Of a stretch of 64,000 nt of DNA, positions 1-11,900 are shown one piece after another. The position numbers and the translations under genes were made by a program. The stretch is from assembly GCF_029227915.1 (NCBI RefSeq), contig NC_079884.1:12774001-12838000 (forward strand). The letters run 5' to 3'. Origin of the DNA: Hydractinia symbiolongicarpus. Its lineage: Eukaryota > Cnidaria > Hydrozoa > Anthoathecata > Hydractiniidae. Within the stretch, counting starts at the first letter, position 1. Every line of letters starts with the position of its first letter. The notes below the pieces were generated by a model. It did not search any database and was not told the origin of the DNA. It saw only the letters and a list, made by a program, of their open reading frames with translations.

Positions 1-263
1 ACAACGACAAGTAATACGGAACTTAACAACTTGTTTCGTGATAAATTAACACAAGGTAAAAGGAAAACGCAAACTAAAATTTTTAATTTTCATTTATTTT
101 TTAACATAATTTTCTGTTTGTTTTTTATTAACTGTTCAATTTCAATTTTCGAAAATATTAAGCCTGAATTTGTAAATAGCACTATATTAAATAGTAAGAC
201 AATTTTACCTGTTCATAAATTATTATTCTCACCTTTTTATATTATAATCAAACCTTTGACGGT

Positions 264-3200
264 TTGAAAGGAGAAAAAAACAGTATTAACCTGCAGAAAG
301 AACTGGCCAATAACTATGCAAACATCTACATTCCTGAAAATATTTTTATATTTTTCGTCTTCATCATAGTTAACTTTCTTAAAGTTATGAGCTGTAGAAA
401 GAGAAACTTATTGCTTGCATCAGCTGGTTGTTTCTTTCAAATTGCCATAGTTACACTTGTTGGACATAGTTATCACAATGAAGTTTGTAAATACTCCAAA
501 CTTGAGCGTTGTAACAAATCATCTTTCTTCGTGCCTGAATCTGTAGCTCTTTGTAACAAAATTACTAATAAGAACTTAGAAACTAACATCAAGTACTATA
601 TGTTGTCTTTTCTTGTTTTAAGCAGGAAAAACCAGACAAACTATCTTTGTTCATTGATTCTTTTTTCTGGTGACATAAGTCTAAACCCTGGCCCTCCTGT
701 GGATATGACAACTGTGAATGAGGACTGGGACGTGTTCAAGAAGCGAGGGTTTCATATGGCCCATGTCAACATTAATTCGCTTTTACCTAAAATTGATGAA
801 CTTAGGGCAATAGCGTTCTCAACTAAAATAGCTATTATTGGTATAACAGAATCTAAACTAGATAATACTGTAACAGATTCTGAGGTATCTATTGAAGGCT
901 ATAACCTCCTTAGATGTGACAGAAACAGGCATGGAGGAGGTATTGCTTGCTTTATTAGAAATGATATTTGTTACAATTCTCATAAGCGACTTTCAGAAAA
1001 TTTGGAATGTGTCATGTTTGATGTTTTATTTCCTAAAACAAAGCCTTTCACTGTTGGAGTGTTTTACAGACCACCAGATCAAAATAATTTTGTCAATAAT
1101 TTTTCAGATGAATTTACTACATTAGGTTTTGATGAGAAAGAATTCTATCTCTTGGGAGACTTTAATATCAATACTCTTTGTAATGGTAGAAGTATTTTTA
1201 AAATGAATAAGACAGCACTTAAGAGTGATCATGTCTCTGGATTGCAAAAGCAATATGTAGAATTTTGTTCGCTTTATGGCCTTAAACAATTGATTGTTGA
1301 GCCTACAAGGGTAACTTGTGCTACTGCAACAGTTATTGACCACTTTTTAACAAATTGTGTTGGTAAAGTTTCTCAAAGTGGAGTTTTAAATGTTGGACTA
1401 TCAGATCACCAAATGATTTTCTGCACCAGAAAAGTCAAAAAAGTCAAGTTTAATACCCACAAACATATCAAATTTCGATCTTTTAAAAACTACACAAAGG
1501 AACAGTATCAGGGTCTCCTAAGGGATACAAACTTTCCAAATTATAATGAGTTCACGGACATTGATCTGGCCTACTCTGATTTTTTGACAAAACTAATGTC
1601 AGTAATAGATACTATAGCACCTACTAAAGAGGCCAGAATTAAATGCAACTCCCAGGAGTGGTTTGATGGTGAGATTGCAGACAAGATTGCTACTAGAGAT
1701 AAACTTTTTAAAAAGTTTAAGAAGTCAAAATTACAAATTGATTCTGACCTCTGGAATGAAGCAAAAAGTAATGTGCAAAATTTGATCAATAAAAGAAAAA
1801 AAGAATACTATAAAAACAAAATAACAGAAAACACAGGCAAGCCTAAGGAACTATGGAAGACTCTAAAGTCTATGGGACTTGACAACTCAAAGAAGTCAGA
1901 TCCGAACTACTGTCTAAAGGATGAGGATGCCTTACATTTTGATACAAAATCAAAACTAGAGATATTTAAGAACTTTTTCTCTGGTCTAGCAGATGGGCTG
2001 CTTCAAAATCTTCCTAAGCCTTCAAATAGATTTGGGATAAATGCTGTCATCTCATATTACAAATCGCTAAACATTGGAAACAAGATATTCAATTTTCAGC
2101 AAGTCTTAGAAGAAGATGTGCTGAATTTGCTGAATGATACTAGTACAACAAAAGCACCAGGACTTGATACTATATCTGGAATTTTCTTGAAGGATGGTGC
2201 TGATGTTCTCTGCAGACCAATAACTCAATTATGTAATCTTTCTATCTCACTGTCATCTTTCCCTAGTGAATGTAAGATAGCTAAACTTAAGCCACTATAT
2301 AAGAAGGGATCAAGAACTGATCCAAAGAATTACCGCCCTATATCTTTGCTTCCTCTTTTTTCTAAAATTATTGAAAGAGTGGTCCATAACCAAACACAAG
2401 CTTTCTTAGACGAAAACAATATATTATTTAAATTTCAGTCTGGCTTTAGAAGCTGTCATTCAACAGATTTTTGTCTATCATATATACATGACAAAATTTT
2501 AAAAGGTTTTGATGCAGGCTTGCTGTCTGGTATGATCCTCATTGACCTACAAAAAGCTTTCGATACCATCAACCACTCCATACTTTTGGAAAAATTAGGA
2601 ACTCTTGGATTTTCAAATGAAGTAATTCTTTGGTTCAGGTCTTACCTTGCAAACAGAACATTTTGTGTGTCAATAGATAACTTATCATCTAATCCAGGTA
2701 AACTGGAATGTGGTGTTCCCCAAGGTTCTATCTTGGGTCCACTTCTGTTCTTACTTTATGTAAACGATATGCCACAAGCTTTAGTACAATGTGATCTTTT
2801 TCTCTACGCAGATGATTCATGTCTCTTATTTCAACACAAAGACATAACTGAGATGGAAAATGCTCTTAATACAGACTTCAGTAATTTATGTGATTGGTTT
2901 GTGGACAACAAACTCAGCATACACTTTGGTGAAGATAAAACTAAGTCTATTCTTTTTGCCTCCAGGGGAAAAATTAAGAAAGCAGAAAAACTTAATATTT
3001 CCTACAATGGAGTAGAAATCAAGCAGCATACGAAAGTTGAATATCTTGGTTGCATCTTTGACCAATCACTGTCTGGTGAGTCAATGGCCATGTGATTAAC
3101 AAAATTAATGGCAAAATTAAATTTCTTTATCGTCAAAGCTCATTTTTGAACAAGGATCTGCGACGACTTCTTTGTAACTCTTTAATTCAACCACATTTCG

Positions 3201-3673
3201 ACTATGCCAGTACTGTGTGGTATCCAAACCTGACAAAAGTTTTAAAAAAGAAGCTCCAGGTTGCTCAAAACAAATGTGTTCGCTTCTGTTTACAAAAAAG
3301 TAGCAGATCACATGTAGGTGCTACGGATTTTAAGGAAATAAATTGGCTACCAGTTGGCGAAAGGTTTAAAGTATGCGTAAACAATCATGCATATAAATTT
3401 TTTCAGAAAAAATGTCCTCTGTACATGTCTGATGTATTTATTCCATCAAGTCATAGAAGAGCTTCGACTCGTTCATCATTCCAGAGGCTTGAACAATCTT
3501 GTGTAAAAACATCCCAAGGTCAACAGTGTCTTTCCTACCTTGGACCCTCCTTATGGAATACTCTTCCTGAGGGTCTTAAAAGATCTAGTACTACAAACAG
3601 TTTTAAACACAACCTAAAAAAGCACTATTTTGATGTTATAACGAGAAGGGACTCAGATGATTTTGTGAATTAA
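264..3673 (+). pseudogene. LINE ORF2: 2A-like leader, AP endonuclease, reverse transcriptase (one frameshift)
   Basis: The frame runs 943 codons from 264 to a stop at 3093-3095, then continues in another frame from about 3092 to 3673, so one frameshift separates the RT from its C-terminal domain. Residues 1-143 are a hydrophobic leader ending in a 2A-like motif. The endonuclease (about 160-400) shows HVNINSLLPKIDEL, GITESKLD, GVFYRPPD, YLLGDFNIN and LSDHQ. The RT (about 640-880) shows LYKKGSRTDPKNYRPISLLP, DLQKAFDTINH, GVPQGSILGPLLF and the catalytic FLYADD box. The 193-residue C-terminal part carries PHFDYASTVW and LGPSLWNTLP, typical of CR1/Jockey ORF2 tails. Apart from the frameshift the frame is intact, so the insertion is fairly young. 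An upstream 78-codon open frame (31-267) is hydrophobic and not recognisable as a LINE ORF1. Confidence 0.85.
669..695 (+). other. 2A-like ribosome-skipping motif in the LINE ORF
   Basis: Residues 136-144 of the LINE frame read GDISLNPGP followed by P, matching the 2A core D-x-E/S-x-NPG|P. In this family the ribosome fails to join the last Gly to the following Pro, so two proteins come from one frame. 2A-like sequences at the N-terminus of LINE ORF2 are established in several animal groups. Here it would separate the hydrophobic 143-residue leader from the endonuclease-RT. The upstream residues SLILFS fit the hydrophobic context. The position just before the endonuclease supports a real 2A; activity is inference. 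Confidence 0.8.
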
Positions 3674-3948
3674 ATTCACATGATCTTTTGATAATCCTTT
3701 CGTTTTCGTTTTGCTTATCTTTTTTTCTATAAGGGTAGAAATGGACCACAATGGAAATCTCGCCTTGGCTTGTTTTGTGTTATCCAGCCATCAAACATAT
3801 CAACACTCAGGAAAATTGCATTTAATTTTTTTTTATATTTTTTATGATACATTTTAATATTATATATAGTTTATTATTTTATTTATTTGTTTTCAATTTC
3901 TTTTTCTCTGTAAATATTTTTAACGATTTTATAATGATGGCAAATATA

Positions 3949-3970
3949 ACTTACTTACTTACTTACTTAC
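3949..3970 (+). repeat. (ACTT)n tail of the LINE
   Basis: About five tandem ACTT units directly follow the LINE 3' untranslated region and mark its 3' end. Confidence 0.85.
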
Positions 3971-4109
3971 ATTTTGTGTCTGGTAAGTGACTTTGTTCAC
4001 TCATTTTTAAAAGTTATTTTGTAAAGTAGTGTGAGCCATATTGTGTTTTGTGTCCCCTCACTCTAGAATTTTTAAAATTTTATAGATTTTTTATTGTTTG
4101 CTTTTTTAG

Positions 4110-5218
4110 GAAAAAAGTCCAAAGATTCTTCCCATCCAGACTGGGTACACTCAGTATTTGAACGTTGTGGAAAATGAGTGAGTGAGAAAAGAAAGCTTGA
4201 AAAGCAACATAGACATTCTCGACTCACAAAACGAAGGAAATTAACATCTGAACTAGTAGCTGAAAGTGAATCTGACAATGATTTTAAACTCCCAGAAGAT
4301 CAAGGTCCTTCCATGTCAGAATTATGTCAGAAAGTACAAGAACTTGAGGAGTAAGTTAAATTTTGTTATAAGTCATTGAAACAATCTCCTGAAATGTTTT
4401 ATTTTTATACTGGCTTAAACAAAGGAAGATTTAATTGGGTGGTCAATATTGTAAAACATAAAATTAAGCATGCAACAAAATTGTTGACACAAAAAGATCA
4501 TGTCCTTGTAGTCCTCATGAAATTAAAACTTGGACTTCTTAATAGGGACATTGCATATAGATTTAAAGTTCGACCACCTGTGATTTCTTGTATTTATCGA
4601 CAGTTGTTACCACTACTAGCAAAGTCATTATTGTTTACACTGATATGGCCTGAAAAACAAGCTTTAAGAAAAAATTTGCCAAAATGTTTTAGATGCTATA
4701 AAAGCTGTTGCTGTATAATTGACCGCACAGAAATTTTTATTCAGCGACCATTACACTTGAATGCCAGGGCACAGACTTGGTCTAATTACAAAAATACCAA
4801 TACAATAAAATATTAGATAGCTTGTTCTCCATCCGGCTCTGTCAGTTTTTTATCTAGAGGATGGGGTGGAAGAGTATCAGATAAAGAAATAACGATCAAA
4901 AGTGGCTTTCTAGACTTAGTAGAGTATGGTGATATGGTTTTGGCAGATAGAGGTTTTCTTATTGAACAAGAATTAGCCACAAGGGGAGCATTTTTGAAGA
5001 TACCTGAATTTACTAGGGGAAAAGACCAAATGTCTGCTGCAGATGTTGATCAATCGAGGCAAATTGCAAATGTTCGAATACATGTTGAGAGGGTGATTGG
5101 ACGATTAAGAAAATTCTTGATTCTGAACACCACTATTCCGATAACCCAAGTCAACCTAATGGATAAAGTAATGGTGGTTGTTTGTGCACTAGTCAACATA
5201 AGCAAAGGCATTGTATAA
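4110..5218 (+). pseudogene. Harbinger-fold DDE transposase, 5' end lost
   Basis: One reading frame runs from a splice acceptor (tttttttag) near 4110 to the stop at 5216-5218. The first part carries DSSHPDW, like the end of a THAP zinc finger, then a basic and acidic linker. Next come a helix-turn-helix region (LGLLNRDIAYRFKV) and the DDE domain: first Asp in CIIDRTEIFIQRP, second Asp in MVLADRGF, final Glu in HVERVIGRLR. In-frame stops occur at about 4170 (TGA), 4352-4354 (TAA) and 4814-4816 (TAG), so this copy cannot make transposase. The reading frame is otherwise continuous across the stops, which points to point-mutation decay. Confidence 0.75.
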
Positions 5219-5525
5219 ATTATATGTAGTGCATATACTTTAGTAGTACATTTTACTAACTTCAAACATTTTTTACAAACTTTAAACATAATTTTTTTAA
5301 AAACTTTATATATATTTTACTGACTTTGTTTTACTAACTTTTTATATATATCTTTTATATTGCCTTATTAAGAATAAATTTGATGTGGATTTAATTTTGC
5401 ATATTCTCACAAATCTCACTTTTTTTAACACAGAAATTTTTCCTCATAAGGCAAACTTTTCATGATATATACATAAACATAACACAAACATATATTATAT
5501 ACATCTAATAAAAAACAATAGGTTT

Positions 5526-7560
5526 TTAAATCTTTTTGAAACAATTTGGACATAACCACTTATTAGGAGCTCTAGTAATGTTTACGCATGAATAGTGATA
5601 CCATTCAATGTCACAAGTGCCAAAGTAATCACATCTAATCATTGGGAGAAATGATGGTCTAAGACATAAACAATAAAGTTTTTCTTCGTTTTGTAAATTA
5701 GGATCACTCTTTCTAGTTACAAGCTCTGGTAGTATTACCTTCTGAAAAGTTTCTGAAAGCTTCAGTAATAGTGATTGGCAAAACTTATCATTTCTTTTAA
5801 CTCTTAGCAAAAATGTATCCTCTGCATGTTTGCCTTGTGAAAAAACGAAAAAGTCACAATATTTTGTATCAGTTACAAGCATTTGATGTTGCACTTGGAA
5901 GTAGTAGGCGTGATTTTGTTTAAATTCTCCAGTTAAATTAATTGGACAGAGCTTATTCTGTCTCCAATTTTTAAGGCTTTTTTTGAATTTATAAGGACAT
6001 TTGATTTCTACCAAGCCCAAACTGTGGCAGTCACATTGAACTATGCCATCAGGGCTGGCACCAAGATATGGAAAATCTGTATTAATGTGTAAACCAGTTG
6101 TTTTGACTTGAAAGTTAGTGTGTATTTGCTCCAATTTCTTTGTATAAACATCCCGAGCTCTTGTTTCCATTCTCTTTCCGTATCTTGTAGCAACAACATC
6201 GACTTGATCCTTGTATTGCATGACTGTGTCCACTAATGTTTTTGTCCGTTCTAAATCACATGTGAAGGCAGATTTTGAAACTGATGCTGTTATACGCCCA
6301 GCCCTATGCAACATCCATTTGCTACTGATACTTTGGAGTGCTGTTGCTTTTTTCAAATTATCATATTGATTTTGAAAACACGACTTTGTATATTTTTCAT
6401 AGTTTTTTACTGCAATATTTTTTACCTCTGCATCAGTTTTATTAATTGTTGTTGGCTCATAAATAAATGTAAGAGGTTCAGGAAGGCTGTTTTGTTCATT
6501 TTCGTTTGCACTATCTGTGTCACTGTTTAGGTTTTGATCATCGTCAAGCCATAAACTGATGCTTTTAAAGATAACTGCATCTGGAGCAATCTGCCTTAAT
6601 TCATCAAGATGTTCTTGATCCTTTCCAGTAATAAATTTTATTGGATCAGGTGATACAAAACCTTTTATTGTGTCTCCAAAAGGATCATCAACTTTTGGAA
6701 GTGTCTCTGTCTTTTTTGGTCTTCTAAAGTCAATTTTACTTAAGGGTGCAGGATGAGCTCTTTTTCTTGCCTTTTTCCAAGAGCATAAAACACTAGTACA
6801 TGCTGTTTTGTTCAGCTCTAATGTAGCACATGCCACTAATTTAAATAATAATGCAGCAACATGACTGCAAGCTGAACCAAGTCTAAAAAAATATTGTCAT
6901 TATTTATAATATTCGTTTGATCACTATAATAAAAAGACGATAAATAAACTTACCCTGCAACACAGGTACAATTTGCCGAATATATCCAACCGGTTTTATG
7001 CATTATAATCCAAGTGTCATATAATTTTTGCGTTTTCCCCTGCCTTTGACTTGGTAACACAGACGATTTTATGTAACAGAAATCTACTTCTTTTAAGTGG
7101 TGACAATACACTTCTTGTACGTGCCCTGATAGATAAAAGTTGTAAGCTTCCAAGGATTTGTGTGCTTTAAGCGACTTGTGTGTGAACTCACTAGGAGTGT
7201 GAACCAAACACACATACAGATCAACATAAGTTATATCTTGTATATAACGTCATCGCTCCAATCGCTAGTCTGCAGCGAGTAAGGATCTGCAAGCATAGTC
7301 CCATCTGCGAGTGTAAGTTTTCCAGTATAGTGGGATTTAACTGCATTTGAAAGATTTTGAAAATAGTCAGCATTTTTCGACATGTTGAAATATAAATAAA
7401 CGCACGTGCCTTCTAAATGTTTGTTTTTATCAGCAAAGATGAAGTGCTTCACACAATCGGTACATTTTTGGCTACGTTTATATGCTGGTTTATTTAAACT
7501 GTTATGTCTTATCGGAAACGTACGTAGTCTGCGGCTCGGCTTAACTTTGTTGTATATCAT
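5526..7560 (-). pseudogene. YqaJ-type nuclease with SWIM zinc finger and PHD finger (transposon gene 2)
   Basis: Two exons on the minus strand: 7560-6954 and 6882-5526, with a donor GTAAGT after CTCVAG and an acceptor tttttttag. Across the junction the SWIM motif CxC...CxH is rebuilt (CTC before it, ACSH after it). The YqaJ nuclease domain follows, with GRITAS, GKRMETRARDVY, LGASPDGIV and VEIKCPYK, which are the Glu/Asp/ExK residues of the PD-(D/E)XK fold. The C-terminus is an ING-like PHD finger with YCLC, CDYFGTCDIEWYHYSC and WLCPNC. A two-base TA gain in a TATATA run near 7247 shifts the frame inside exon 1, so the copy is probably dead, although the last 436 codons are intact. Function in transposition is inferred from the pairing with the transposase. 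Confidence 0.75.
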
Positions 7561-8886
7561 CCATAGCTTAAAAAATATGATTGACAGCTGTTCTCGCTTT
7601 CATGAACATGATTTTTAAATACTAACAGAAGGGATGTATAATAAACGAGTAAATACCCCACAGGCAAGGACTTTTTTGTTGAGCAAGCAGACATTATAAG
7701 ATGGCAACAAGAGCTTCGATCGATAAGCGAAACGACTTTCCTTTTTCAGTTTTTTGAGTAATTATAGTAATATTTTATGCTCTTTTCACATGTTGTTTAC
7801 CATTTCTGCTGCCATCTTTTGCCCGTCGAAATGCGCAGAAGCCTGGGAGCCACACCGCGTCATAGTGAAATATGTCTATTACTAACTTCTAATTGTTTTA
7901 TTTTGCTTTATTGTGGACAGCACTGCCAAATTTGCTCTTCACACCGCTTCCTAATCACAAACAAATCTGAAAAAGCAACCGAAGATGGGCCTAGCCTGGC
8001 CAATTTTATGAAACCATGCATTTCTGTATCTGAAGATCGATTGGTGTCCGTAATTGGGCAGAAGATAGACGCTATATAAACACACTATTAGAGCTGGCTA
8101 TATTATCTAGATAAATCAAACCCTAAGTCTGTGTAGTCTGGACTCTATGTACACTTAAATGAAATGCCCTTTCTTATATATAGCTAGCTAGAGAGAGAGA
8201 GCTAGCTATACTAAAGCTAGCTAGCTATAATAAATATGTTTTCCCCATATTAAATTTTTTAATTTTTTCTTGCAACCATAAAAAGTTAGTTAGTTTATGC
8301 ATTGTAAGTCAGCGTTAAGAAGTCAAATTAACAGGGCAAAAAACAGGAAAAACAGACGGGACTTCCTGAAAATTAAGTTTACCTGCTGGTTGGCTTGCTT
8401 GCGCTTGGCTTGCTGCTTTTGCTGACCTAAACGCATTCTGCATAAACAACATTAACCGAAAGTAGGTGACTCAAAAACGGGTTTTATTTTTAGATTTCGT
8501 AATCGCGCCTGAAACAACTTTTTCCCTCCTTCAGCAGGAGCTTTTTTCATGCCCTCTCCCGGTGTGTGCTTTGTGGTGGGAATCAGTGGAAAACAATTTT
8601 TTAGAGCCAAAATTTGATTTAAAATGCTTAAAGTTTGGAAGTAATAAATTAAGTAATATAGCTAGGGCAAAATCGAATGGTGCTATTGTTGCCCTGGGAT
8701 CGAGGCTAAAAGCATGATAATTCTCTTGTATATAACCTGCAGATTCCTTGGTTGTCGAAATGATGTTTTAGTATGTTACAAAGTAATATTTAATCAAATT
8801 ATCATACTGTTGATGCAACAAAAATGCAATATAATTGACCCGGTTCTTTATAGCACGCCGTTTGTAACAAAATTCAATTTAATGGA
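7561..8886. other. Intergenic stretch left of the Polinton
   Basis: No gene is supported. It holds the probable right end of the ISL2EU-like element (to about 7900), a short AGCTAGCT/GAGAGA-rich stretch (8181-8234) and AT-rich DNA. Small open frames here have no recognisable similarity. Confidence 0.5.
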
Positions 8887-8891
8887 ACATT

Positions 8892-8926
8892 AGCTAGTGT
8901 AGGGATGGAATATAACCACACTTTTT
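8892..8926 (+). repeat. Polinton left terminal inverted repeat
   Basis: Begins AGCTAGTGTAGGGATGG and matches the reverse complement of 27424-27458 over all 35 bases. It is preceded by ACATT. The repeat is short for a Polinton, whose inverted repeats are often hundreds of bases long. Confidence 0.95.
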
Positions 8927-11900
8927 ACAGTAAACTATACAGCAACGTGTCGGCACCAGTCGCGGCAACTCGCGACGCTCTTGCAGATCGATTACAGAGT
9001 GTGCGGGATACCGTTGCATTCTATTACAACAGGGCAAAGGAACAAATTTCGGGAGGTAAAACGCTTCACGACGAGATTGAACAGGAGGCAAGAAAGGACT
9101 ACGCGGAGGATATTGAATATCAGGGTATTGAAGACGATATCCAGATGTTGGAGGATGGAAATAGGACCAAAACTTGGCGTTTCAATAAGCATCTAAACCA
9201 ACCTCTAAAGGACGCTATTATCCAAAAAATTACACCGCACGTAGACATGCGCGTTAAGGTTGTGTACAGCTTTAGCTGTTATATTTACAAGGGTGGGGGC
9301 GATGTGTCTGATTACCACAAAACTAACAGCTCCAGGTCGCTGTCAAGTATAGCGGAAATCGAAGCGTTTGTAAAAGAAAGCGAGATGAAGCGTCTCAATC
9401 TGGAGGATCACGAGCTTTGGACCAGGGCTTATTTAGCACCTGTTAGGATCACCGAGACCCCGGGAGCATATGAGGTAAAAATTGTCTTTGATCACGTACA
9501 GATCAAGGTGATAAGTACGCGTGAACCTCTTTTGGGATGCGGCCCTCTCGCGGGTTGGTTGCGAAACAAAAGGTGCATCTACGCCATGGATGGTGAAGAT
9601 GCCAGAACGGACAACATACGCTTCTGAAGATGTCTTGCAGTAAAGGATAGGGCAGATGTAGTACGGGGAACGGAACGTCTAACAAAAACAGCCCTCGCCC
9701 TGGCCCGAGATTACTACGAGAACCCTAAGCTCAGGCGTAAGGATGTGCGCCCCACAAGGCTGGTGGATTTGGAGGGCGTTGCCAAGCAATTCAAGATCAA
9801 CATCAGGGTCTTTGAACCCAAGACAAACTCTGAGAAGGCACCATGGGGACTTGTCCATGGTCAAAAGCAACACAAAAAAGGTTTGGAGGGCATCAATCTT
9901 GGTATGCTGGACGGGCACTGTTTTTACATCAAGGATTTAGATGTGCTGACCCAACACTGGGAATGCGAGGTATGTAAACAGAAGTTTAATTACGCCTTTT
10001 CTCTTACGCGGCATAAAAGGAACGAATATGCAAGGGTGTCAAGACGACGATCATTTGCAAAGGGGGGAAGGTCAAACGCATGCCGGGCAGGGCCGAGAAG
10101 GTCTTTTACAATAAGGGGTGTAGCTATGATGCATCAAAATGGATAGAATACATGTCAAAACATACCGGAAGGCATATCCATCATGCCTTATGCGGTCATG
10201 GTGGTGAACGTGTTATCTGTGATGACAAAAAGGAGTGGAAAGTTGATGGCTATAAGCCTATCACAAAAACTGTTTACGAGTACAATGGTTGTAAGTGGCA
10301 CGGCTGTCCCTATCTGTCCGAGAGAACCAAGGCGGACAAGACTCATTAAACTGCAGCCCTGTCTAAGGAAAGGATGATACAGGAAAAGGGCTACGACCTC
10401 GTCACGACTTGGAAATGTGAGAAACCACCCAAAATCAAGTGGTACTTTCAGAAGGAGTTCAGACCATATCCTCACCACCTGGTATTTGATTTCGAAGCTC
10501 TCCTATCACCTTTAAATTACCAGCAAACATCCGATCTAACATACCTTTCGAGACATGTTCCGATAAGTGTTGGTATTGCCGATGGTTTGAATAGCCACCC
10601 GACTTTCATCGAGCACGAAAATCCCAAGAGCTTGGTCAAACAGTTTGTGGAGGAGCTGGAAAAGAGGCATGCTCTGACTGTGAAAGAGGTCGAGAGAATG
10701 TACCCGAAGCCCGACGACTTTCACAGGCTCTTCAAAAAGAACCAGGAGTTGTGGAACGAATGGGTAAAACAAGTAGCTGTAATAGGGTTTAATTCTGGCA
10801 AATACGACATCAACCTGATCAAGCGGTATTTTGTCGAAAAAATCGCGCAAGGCGATAAGATCAAGGGGGCGAAAAAAGATAACGACTACATGTTCCTCAC
10901 CACCACGAGGTTTAAATTTCTAAATATTAAAAATTTCTTTGCTCCTGGTCTAAGCTATGACGGTTAGTGCAAGTCGTTGGAATGTAAGCTCGAAAAGATT
11001 GTGTTTCCGTATGAATGGTTAATGAACCACGACAAGTTGGACCATAGTGGACCTGTAGCTCACGAGGATTTTTGTAGCCGTCTAAGTGGGAGAAACACAC
11101 TATCTGGCGAGGAGTACGAAACATTCTGCGCCGAGTTTTACAGGTGAGGCTGCGTCACCATGATGGACTGGTTGCGTGAGTACAACCTGGCCGATGTGGA
11201 ACCGTTCATTGAAGCCGTGGACAAGACGACGTTGCAGTATTACTATGACGAGATATATATTCTGAAGGACGCGGTCAGTATTCCGGGCGTGTCGATGCGT
11301 TACGTATTAAACAAGTCTCTACGTTTGAGCCCCAAGCTAGAGCTATACGCTCCAGGAGACCCATGCAGGCATAGGTGTAAGGACTTTTGCTATACCAAGA
11401 CTTGTAATGAATGAAGGAATGAAGCCTACAAGCTCCTACGGACGGGGATGGTGGGTGGTCCCGCGATCGTATTCTGTAGATACTACGAACGAGACGTAAC
11501 GAGTATCAGATCTCACGTGTACAGCGAACCCCAGAAGTGTAGGACCATTCTAGGGTACGACGCAAGTATGCTCTACCCGAGTACCTTGATTCAAGACTTT
11601 CCCTGTGGGAAGGAACAATTGATCAAGGTGGCCACACCCACATCAGAGCACAATATCGAGATACTAGCACGAGGTGTGGTGGATGTGTCGTTGTTTGGAT
11701 TTGTCGAAGTTGATATTGAGGTGCCTAAAAATCTGCGTGACAAATTCGGCGAAATCCCCCCCCCTGTTTTTCGTCAAAGAGATACCTGATGATCAAATCC
11801 CGGAGCACATGCACGAATACTTGAAAACTACGGGCCGCAAGCGTGTTCCGGGTACACGTAAGCTTCTGGAGTTGCTAAAGGCCGAAAGTACATTACTGTA

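Larger units (their letters stand above)
1..3970 (+). mobile_element. CR1/L2-like non-LTR retrotransposon (LINE)
   Basis: A LINE that starts at or before the left window edge. It has a long open frame with an apurinic endonuclease followed by a reverse transcriptase, then an AT-rich 3' untranslated stretch (3674-3948) and a short tandem tail of ACTT units (3949-3970). A microsatellite tail in place of poly(A) is usual for CR1/L2-type elements. The RT core motifs and the element order support the broad CR1/L2/Jockey group; the exact clade is inference. The 5' end and the left target duplication are outside the window. The bases just after the tail belong to the next DNA transposon, so this LINE appears to have landed in that older element. 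Confidence 0.85.
3971..7900. mobile_element. ISL2EU/PIF-Harbinger-like DNA transposon with two convergent genes
   Basis: A DDE transposase gene (+) and a YqaJ-nuclease gene (-) face each other with about 300 bp between their stops. Pairing of a THAP/Harbinger-fold transposase with a YqaJ nuclease is what is known of the ISL2EU group; that family name is from general knowledge, not from a search. The left part of the transposase gene is cut off by the LINE: the sequence after its tail contains a good splice donor (TGGTAAGTG near 3981) and an acceptor at about 4110. The right terminus is not certain; the sequence around 7800-7865, with GCCATCTTTTGCCCGTCG, may lie near the end. No terminal inverted repeat could be proven because the left end is outside the window. 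Confidence 0.6.

Noticed and set aside
1122-1789. Minus-strand open frames inside the LINE
   Set aside because: Shadows of the LINE ORF2 frame.
4331-4375. Short intron in the transposase gene (GAGGA|GTAAGT)
   Set aside because: Would be about 20 bases long. The same frame continues across, so an in-frame TAA is the simpler reading.
7777-8079. 100-codon open frame right of the YqaJ gene
   Set aside because: No domain or homologue recognised, and it overlaps the probable transposon end.
8383-8437. Exon-like segment (minus strand) with acceptor and donor, Gln/Lys-rich
   Set aside because: Low complexity and no neighbouring exon in phase; not enough to call a gene.
8890-8895. TTAGCT/AGCTAC as Polinton target duplication
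   Set aside because: These are part of the inverted ends; ACATT outside them is the direct repeat.
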